Shown: positions 53,363-60,000 of the stretch, in pieces
Position numbering within the stretch: position 1 is the first letter of the stretch
How the letters are laid out: each line of letters starts with the position of its first letter
DNA from: Takakia lepidozioides
Lineage: Eukaryota; Streptophyta; Takakiopsida; Takakiales; Takakiaceae
Direction: 5' to 3'
Assembly: GCA_030704615.1 (NCBI GenBank)
Contig: CM060733.1
Span: 64,916,001 to 64,976,000, forward strand
DNA length: 60,000 bases
Notes under the pieces: generated by a model
Database searches by the model: none
Told to the model about the DNA's origin: nothing
What the model saw: only the letters and a program-made list of their open reading frames with translations
Made by a program: the position numbers and the translations under genes

Positions 53363-53370
53363 GATGAAAG

Positions 53371-53394
53371 AACCTCCACTGACTAGTGGAGGTT
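53371..53394. repeat. Palindrome AACCTCCACT-AGTGGAGGTT, unit 1
   Basis: Near-perfect 24-bp inverted repeat. Related units follow at 53511-53532 and 53647-53667 (left arm decayed), about 138 bp apart. Confidence 0.85.
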
Positions 53395-53510
53395 ACACAA
53401 TTTGGAATGGGAGAAAGAAATATTCAGACACAACTATGGCGAAATCGAACACAAGAAATAATTCAGACTACTGATATGATTATGGAAGACGGTGGGGTAG
53501 CAAATCTTTG

Positions 53511-53667
53511 ACCTCCACTGAACAGTGGAGGTTGGATGAAGAATGGATGATTTCCGGATGAAAAAGAAGCAAATGGATGAGTAAAAGTGGATGAAAGCAC
53601 CTATTGTGGATGGATAATAGTGATTTTGGATGAATGGGTGACAGTGTCTCAACTGGCCAGTGGAGGT
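53511..53667. repeat. Palindrome family 3, units 2 and 3
   Basis: ACCTCCACTG-AA-CAGTGGAGGT at 53511-53532, and TCTCAACTGG with CCAGTGGAGGT at 53647-53667. Confidence 0.8.
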
Positions 53668-53697
53668 CTTCCAGAGGAAAGATAATGAGACAGACAC

Positions 53698-54439
53698 TCA
53701 GAGCATGTGTTGTAAATAGAGAATGAAAGAAATATGAAAAGAAATATAATTTGTAAGAAAATAAAATATCAGCATATCCCACATGGGTACGAACAAACAA
53801 GTACTTAAGAGACACTCTGGAAAAACACGGTGAGGTGCATTGAGGGCAGCAACCCCTGGGCGATCGGGAGAGAGGTCTGTTAGAGTCAGAGCGGAAGAAG
53901 AAGATGCAAATGAGAGGCCTGTGGAGAGAAATGGGTATGGTGTGCAGCCGGACCTTATATACTGATGTTTGTTTACTAATGTGTCCAATGGGAAGCTTGG
54001 TTTCATTGTCTCCAGGATCGATGATGGCCACCGTTGATAAGCGAGAGTCTGTGAATCTAATGGTTCTTGCGGATTCGTGCAAAAGTTGTCGTCAATTGAG
54101 TGCACCCTATCTCCCAATGATGACGGCAGAAGAATAACCGCCAAAATCTGCATGAATGTTCGCATACTTGTCAAAGTTAAAAGATAGCTGAATAGACATA
54201 CAGCTGGATGAATGTTTGGTACCGTTGATATGCGCAGCATAAAAGCCGTGCGGCTCTGACTTGCAGCAGACATTGCTGTCACCGTGAAAGATGCTGATAT
54301 TGTAAAACAGGCAAGGTGGAGTATTTATGGAAGGCGGTCCACTGCCATAACGAAAGATAGATTTTGCCTTCGGATCAATCATTAACATTCCCATTTTTTT
54401 TTGAAATTTTGGTATACGTGCTTGTGTATTAGATGACAT
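53698..54439 (-). other. Unrecognised open frames
   Basis: Two overlapping minus-strand frames (54282-53698 and 54439-54107) could be exons; the second contains FHGDSNVCCKSEPHGFYAA and FNFDKYANIHADFGG. I recognise no family and cannot show splice continuity. Confidence 0.2.
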
Positions 54440-56082
54440 GGGTGGATCGAGGACGCTTCTCCTGGATCAAGGTTTGGTAGCATTTATCACCGCCACATTA
54501 ATTAAAACGGGCATGATATTGAAATGCCGTTAAGGTGGACGTGATGGCTGAAGAGTTTGGAAAGTGCTGAGACAGAGTTATCATCCTATGCAGAGTTGCA
54601 GCAAAAAACCTTTCATCCCTTCTCATTAATGTCAATATTTCATTCGTCTGACCATTCGTTTTTATTCATTCGTCTGTTCATTTGTCATTTCATTAGTCTG
54701 TTCATATCTCATCATCAGATAGCTCATGTATGCATGGACAGATTTTAAAACGGATGAATTCCATGACTGGATGATTGGATGGATGTGCCACAACATCCAT
54801 TTTAAGCACCATCCGCCGTGGTGGCCGTTCGATTTCAATCGACGCGAACGGTTCAGATTTTCGAGAAAACGGCATATAAGCCGACCCCGCGTTCATTGCA
54901 CTCTTTCACTCATGTTTGGTGTACGCGGAAGCCCTGCCAAAATCCTTGCAGAGAGCAGGGAGCGTGAAAGGAGAGACCTTTGAGCAGAGCGTGGACAGTG
55001 GAGATTAGTGAGAGCAGGTGAGCGAAGCAAAGAGCAGACAGACAGCAGACAGACAGCGGAGAGTGGAGAAACTGCAGCGGGGAGCATAGAAACAACTGAA
55101 AGCGGATAGCAGAGGCAGTGGAGGCAGCGGAGAGCAGGAGGGGCGGAGCACCTCACCGAAATGGCTGAAAGCAGCAGGTAAAAGTGATACAAAACTGATC
55201 CTTTTTCCAGTTTTTTTGTCATGGATTTGGACTCTTGCATGCCCAAAACCCCTTTGTCAATTAGATTTGTTTTCTGTGGCTTTTTGGAGAGGAGAGGATA
55301 GGATGAGGACTGTGGGTTTTTGTCAAACAAGGGACGAACCACCCTGCACTAGCTGCGTTAGCAGCAGAAAATCTCCATGCCGGGACCCTGTTTCTAATCT
55401 GATAGAGCACAACCGCTCTGTGCTTCCATATAAATGCAATCCCAAATCCTACCAATTTGGTGAAGTATTCCACGGACCCTTTCTGGTTTTTTGTGCTCTG
55501 TCTTGAAGAGAACAGCTGCAATTTCGCATGTTTGCTTCATTACCTGTTTGTATGTTTGTTTTCCTGTTTCCTGATTGTTGTTTGCATGTTTGCTTTCCTA
55601 TTTCATGTTTGCAGGTCTGCTTTTCTATGTGCTGTCATGTTTGCTCTTTCTTGTTACCCGTCTGTTTGTTTGCTTGGCTGTTGGTTTGGTCTGCTGTTTG
55701 CTTGCTTGCTTTCCTGCTTGTATGTTTGCCGGCTTGTTTGATTTGTTTTTGTCAGTTAGTGGTGTTGTGTTTGTGCTGGTCGTCTCGTTTGCTGGTGGTT
55801 TCGCTTTGCAGGTTTTGTTTGTGTTGAGGGTTTGGTTTTCTCTGCTGTTGGTTTTGTTTTTTCTGGTTTTCGGGTTTTTGGTTTTTTGGTGGGTTGCAGA
55901 TGACGGATTAGGATTTCAGCAAGCTTTTGTACTCCTCATTTTAATGGTCATCCAGTTTTGCCAAATATTCACCGCTTTTTTCCGCAACCCAAATCCACCG
56001 TAGCCTACTCGTAGGTCATCGTAGACCTTTTCAATGACAGTATTCGTAGAGCCACATAAACTTCATTAGAAGCAGAAAGTGG
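54440..56082. other. No supported gene; low-complexity tracts
   Basis: 54640-54720 has repeated CATTCGTCTG/TTCATT words. 55010-55145 is purine-rich with AGCAGACAGACAG and AGCGGAGAG repeats. 55540-55900 is a T/G-rich tract of TGTTTGCTT-like words. Open frames across these are composition artefacts. Confidence 0.6.
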
Positions 56083-56294
56083 AACCTCCACTGTCCAATG
56101 GAAGTTCCACTGAATGTGTGCGGCCACAGGCAGGAAAAGGGCATGCCATGACCCCATGAAAAACATTGAGAATATCCGACCTCATTGTTGTACTAGGAGT
56201 TGTGATGTTTCGTAGTTTATAACCAAATTGGGTAACGAAAGTTAATGACGAATGGGATAGCCGGTTTACGAACCTCCACTTATAAAGCGAGGTT
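56083..56294. repeat. Palindrome family 3, units 4 and 5
   Basis: AACCTCCACTGTCCAATGGA with GGAAGTT at 56083-56106, and AACCTCCACT-TATAAAGCGAGGTT at 56271-56294. Both have kept the left arm better than the right. Confidence 0.75.
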
Positions 56295-56348
56295 CAACCC
56301 TTCCTTATAGCACGTCGTTTCCTCCTGTGATTTCCATGTGATGTCAGT

Positions 56349-56954
56349 ATGAAACCACGGAGCATGGGTGGGGAACCGGTCGCGCAAGCTCGGGACATTC
56401 TTGGACGGGGGCACTGTAAAAGGTGCAGGAGTCGTAGTCCTCTAGGAATCCAAGAATTATGTCACAACTCCGGCCGGGTGAAAAATCTGTACAATCCGCA
56501 GGGCTCAAACAAGATAGTTGTACATGAAAATCTGGATATCAGCGGTTGCGGGTCTACCCAGATCGCCAGAGTGACATCTCCTGGGTCATCAGGATATGTG
56601 GCATCATCTCCAGACTCCCCTGTACACGCCTCGTGCTCTCCTGGCTATTTGCCTGTGTCGCCAGAATACTACCCTAGATCTCTGACCTCTTGCCCTGTAG
56701 AATACACCCCTGCAGACTCTCCCCCTGAGACGGGTAGGACAATTCGAGAGACTCTTCATGAACCCTACCCTGAATATAACTATGACACTGGCTCTCATGC
56801 CTACTCCACCGGTTCAGTAGAATACGTTCCAGGGTCTACGAGCTATACCCCTCCAGATTACTCCCCTGAGACTCATAGGACGATTACTGAGACCCTCCTT
56901 CGTTACAAGCATGAAACAATGACCAATATTGAATTTGTACAAAAGGTAGAGTAG
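56349..56954 (+). CDS. Ser/Pro/Tyr-rich protein, unrecognised
   Basis: The 201-residue frame is rich in SP, TP and YxP words (SPEYYPRS, YTPADSPPE, YTPPDYSPE). It contains two versions of a longer unit (SPPETGRTIRETL and SPETHRTITETL). No domain is recognised. The repeat pattern argues for real coding. It lies between family-3 palindromes and upstream of the ParB-like gene, so it could be another gene of the same element. Confidence 0.4.
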   Translation: MKPRSMGGEPVAQARDILGRGHCKRCRSRSPLGIQELCHNSGRVKNLYNPQGSNKIVVHENLDISGCGSTQIARVTSPGSSGYVASSPDSPVHASCSPGYLPVSPEYYPRSLTSCPVEYTPADSPPETGRTIRETLHEPYPEYNYDTGSHAYSTGSVEYVPGSTSYTPPDYSPETHRTITETLLRYKHETMTNIEFVQKVE

Positions 56955-57307
56955 GCTGCGAAACTGGATTGCAAAATAGGTTACCGAATTTTTGCGGAAG
57001 GAAGAGTAGGCTACGAAATATGATAGCGATGATGATTCTTGATATTCCTTGTAGGATTTTACGTTTTCCTGCCGGATGATGTATTGATTGGCGAAACAAG
57101 CCTCTTTTTATAAAAATATTTTCGAACTTTACTGTTTGTCCTTGTCATTGAGTTTTTTTCAAAGTTATTGGAGTTTTCCAGAATGAAAATGTTTCCCAAC
57201 TTTATTGCTTACAATTACTATTGACTTTCTTGAATTTTTGATAGACTTTCTAGTTATTCAGATATCCAGATTAACTTCCTTTTCTTTTTTTGAGGTCGAA
57301 TTCTCCG

Positions 57308-57331
57308 AACTTCCACTGTACAGTGGAGGTT
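57308..57331. repeat. Palindrome family 3, unit 6
   Basis: AACTTCCACTG-TA-CAGTGGAGGTT, about 80 bp before the acceptor (CAG 57409-57411) of the first ParB-like exon. Confidence 0.8.
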
Positions 57332-57411
57332 ACGTAAATCGGTCTGTGGAGTCTGAACATGGATTACACAATTTCATATCTCTGACACAAATGTTTTTGT
57401 TTTTTGATCAG

Positions 57412-58965
57412 AGTTGCCACTCCAAAGGACTGCCTTGTTGGAATGTGCAAAGAGATATGTGGACATTTCATATGTCGTCAGTCGCCAAATTTCAGAACAC
57501 AACACCTCGCAATTTTTGAGCTCAACCCAAAAGTGACAGAGTGGGGAATCGTCCCCGAGCACAAACTGACCTTCCAATTTAAGATTGGGGCTGAAGTGAA
57601 AGAGCTGAAATATGCAATAGTTCTTGATATAGAGCTGAAGTTGGATGCCGAGGATCCAATGTTGGTTGTATTCATTATGGAGGACGGGAGATTCTCTAAA
57701 TCGTTTGGATTTAAAGTACAGGTATGGCGACTCCGAAAGTCCATGATGAGAGAGTCCATTGCAATGGGATTCACGTTTCCCGGTGAGGGCGCTGTCTTTA
57801 CCGATGAAGGATTGGCCATGTCATGGAATATCTTTATGGATATTTTATTCATAAAGGGTAAGGACAATTTGAAAGAGCAAGCTGAGCTCGTTGCCTCTGG
57901 ATTGAGGCCAAAGAAGGGAAAAAGAAAATCCACGGCTGGAGCATCTACGGATGAAAACGAGGCTGGAACTTCATCGGGGAAAAAGAAACAGAAGGAAGAT
58001 ATTGATCCTGCTTTCATGACAGATAATAAGAGACCGAAGGCGGCTGATATTTTTGACAAAGATAAATGCAACAAAATGCAAGACAGCCTCCAGAAATTTT
58101 ATGGTGACATGTTTCCTTTTGGCTTTGAACAGATTTTTGAGGTCAAGGTTAACATGATGGAGCTTGCGCCCAGGTCAATGGTGTACCGGCCGCTGAATAT
58201 TAAGCACAAAGACGAAGTGAAAGCTCGCCTCTATCAGCTTCGGGTATTCGACTCCAAACATCCTATTTATTTGGCGCCAAAAATCCCAAACAAGGAGAAT
58301 GAGGTTTCCGCCTCCAAACCTCGGAATTGGACAGAGATCGACAACGGCAAGTTTTTCGTCATCGGTGGACAACACACCATCGTGGCTGCACAGGTTATTT
58401 AATGGCCAGCTCTCAACTCTGTATGCAAGTGAACCTCCACTGACCAGTGGAGGTTAGGTTATCCATGACTATGAATCGATGTCTTTCTTATATGATGTAT
58501 CAGGAACTTGTCGAAGAGCTGGACGATGAAGAACTGAAGAAATACTACCGAGAGTGGCCTGCAAAGATTGTTTGGTCTACCGATGGACTTAGGCTTGTCA
58601 AAATCTCCAAACTCCTCAACGATCCCAACAAAGCGCAAAAATTTGACATCACCTTCCCGGAGAAAGTTGCACACTCGAGATTGTTTTATGAGGAGCGAGG
58701 GAGGCCAAAGAAATACAACGACCACACCACAAAGTCGGAAACCAAACAATGGAAGGTAAATTTATTTTTGTTCATTTACAATGCAATTCCATTGCTTCCA
58801 TGTTTTCAATTTTTTGTAAAATGTCAGATCACACATCTAATTTTTGCCGTTTACATACCCGCAGGAATTTATGCTAGCATGTCAACTGATTCTAGAAATG
58901 ACCAGCATTAAGGAGGCCATGGTCTGGTCCTCTGTGACGAAGACGTATGGAAGATCTGGGAATTA
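57412..58965 (+). CDS. ParB-like domain protein of a second element
   Basis: Exon 1 (57412-58392) follows acceptor TTTGATCAG and encodes beta-rich sequence (LTFQFKIGAEVKELKY), a Lys-rich hinge (RPKKGKRKS, GKKKQKED), and then a ParB-like segment: ELAPRSMVYRPLNIKH, YQLRVFDSKHPIYLAPKIP, GKFFVIGGQHTIVAAQ. GGQHT sits where the first transposon has DGNHR. An intron carrying a family-3 palindrome follows (donor GTTATT, acceptor GGTTAG near 58458). Exon 2 (to about 58756) has REWPAKIVWSTDG and ISKLLNDPN, matching the region after the ParB motif in the other gene. A short exon starts near 58865 after GCAG. No methyltransferase motif was seen before the window ends. Frame between exons 1 and 2 is not perfectly consistent. 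Confidence 0.55.
58432..58455. repeat. Palindrome family 3, unit 7 (in intron of ParB-like gene)
   Basis: A 24-bp inverted repeat, AACCTCCACTG-AC-CAGTGGAGGTT, whose right arm abuts the splice acceptor AG. Confidence 0.85.
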
Positions 58966-59630
58966 GAGGTTTTTAGTCAATGGGAGCAAGGAAAACTTAT
59001 TGACAATTTTGGGATTCAGTTCAAGAAACTGCAATTGCGAAACTGCAAGGACTTAACAACAGGCAGTTGAGAAAGGTAGCTCAGAAAATCTTGGATTGGG
59101 ATTTGAGTGTCCGGGGTCCCTACAAGGGTGAAGACAAATCGAAGACCTGCATGAACGATTATATTGACCAGATGAAAATTTGCAGATTCTCCTTCAACAG
59201 GTTTGAACCCATCCTCCACATTATGAAGTTCAAATGTGACCAGACCCGTAGAGCTTGACTCGTCTCCACGTACTGGGGAAAGGTGATCACTCTTAGTCCT
59301 CTCGCTGGAACTCGAAGAAGAGGTGTCGTGATCCCTGTCCGACCCCGCGTCGTCACGTTGGACTCCGACATTTCTAGTAGCCTCCCGTGTCTGCTCCAGG
59401 AGATTCTATCCGTCCTCCACCGTCAATTGTCCCTGACCATCATTACAGTCTCCCTCATTGTCTTGTGCCATGTTATCTCCGCATTGCTCCGTGTCCCGGA
59501 CCAGTTCTTGGTGCTTCTGAGGGGTTCCCTCCTGTGCTTCGACTTGGTCGTCTTCGTCGTCTTCATCGTCTGCTATCTCCTTTCCTTTCAGGAGTATTTG
59601 CTCATCGCCATCGCCAAGGTTATTGTTGGG
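58966..59630 (+). other. Possible further exons, unrecognised
   Basis: A + frame at 59067-59258 (LRKVAQKILDWDLSVRG, KTCMNDYIDQMKICRFSF) looks protein-like and may belong to the ParB-like gene. On the minus strand 59693-59406 encodes an acidic peptide (ADDEDDEDDQVEAQEG). I cannot decide between them. Confidence 0.3.
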
Positions 59631-59636
59631 CAACAT

Positions 59637-59875
59637 GTGAGCATGCTCACGCCCGCTGGCGTGAGCACAAATAAATATTCTGCATACTCCCAAAGATTAT
59701 TGTGAATATGCTGCTATTGCGAAACCACAATGCGCTCACATGGTAAGAAATACGAAACTATCTGAAAACCGTGCTCACGTGAAAAAATTCATGAATTAAT
59801 CGTCCAAAGCTCAACTTGCGTGAGCACAAAGACCCACAAATATATCTGCCAGAATCAAAGGTCAGCTCACGTAGT
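59637..59875. repeat. GTGAGCA/TGCTCAC inverted-repeat cluster
   Basis: A perfect palindrome GTGAGCATGCTCAC at 59637-59650 is followed by half-site-like words: CGTGAGCAC (59660), GCGCTCAC (59732), GTGCTCACG (59771), GCGTGAGCAC (59818) and AGCTCACG (59864). It continues toward the window edge. Confidence 0.65.
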
Positions 59876-60000
59876 TTTCGCTAGCAAAACTTGGGTTTCA
59901 CTGGTGAAATTGGGGTTTAGTTTTTTTTTTTTTGTGAATTTTTTTCTAGGTTTCTCCCTTTCAAGCTCCTTGTATATGTTTAAGATCTATTTGGACACAA

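Noticed and set aside
55528-56003. Cys/Leu/Phe-rich membrane-like proteins
   Set aside because: Three overlapping frames over a T/G-rich TGTTTGCTT tract give similar hydrophobic peptides; composition artefact.

Overview
This window is nuclear DNA of a streptophyte, a land plant or more likely a charophyte or bryophyte-grade organism. The evidence is a chromodomain Ty3/gypsy retrotransposon, plant-type CACTA (Tnp2) transposases, introns with GT-AG borders, and ParB-like transposon proteins of a kind I associate with charophytes and bryophytes. The species is not determinable; Chara-like is a guess. Almost everything is mobile DNA in layers, most of it mildly decayed. Two 500-base N gaps (17388-17887, 45888-46387) interrupt it.

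Layout. 1-6195: 3' part of a chromovirus (gag, PR, RT, RH, IN, chromodomain, 3' LTR) with three 1-nt frameshifts. 6281-10460: a CACTA transposase pseudogene. 12023-17387: transposon copy A, with an eight-exon minus-strand gene joining a ParB-like domain to a permuted beta-class amino-methyltransferase-like domain, a palindrome array, and a deleted SWIM transposase. 17888-26252: gypsy copy A (+). 26253-34420: transposon copy B, with the 5' part of the same ParB-methyltransferase gene, a 1.9-kb array of about 35 palindromes, and a nearly complete SWIM-type transposase on the opposite strand. 34885-37327: 5' LTR and leader of a third gypsy copy (-). 37330-45746: gypsy copy B (-), in inverted orientation to copy A. 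46388-47797: a second CACTA remnant. 47798-59999: mixed DNA with a RING-H2 gene, a LINE fragment, a DUF8039-like ORF, a second ParB-like gene, and three further palindrome families.

The most interesting content is the ParB/methyltransferase transposon. Its two genes are divergent (methyltransferase on -, transposase on +). The space between them is packed with inverted repeats, half-sites GGAAATGCGG and CCGCATTTCC, at a nearly constant 53 bp (about five helical turns). The same palindrome sits in three introns of the ParB-methyltransferase gene and near the transposase 3' end. A second ParB-like gene at 57.4-58.8 kb is surrounded by a different palindrome (half-sites AACCTCCACTG and CAGTGGAGGTT). 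I infer, without proof, that these elements carry their own parS-like or operator-like site families matched to their ParB-like, zinc-finger or methyltransferase proteins.

Gypsy copies A and B share a large extra coding region of about 4 kb between integrase and 3' LTR. It appears to have been continuous with pol and includes a long coiled coil. Copy A has been disabled partly by CAG-to-TAG changes and an in-frame deletion of the RT core; copy B by single-base indels.
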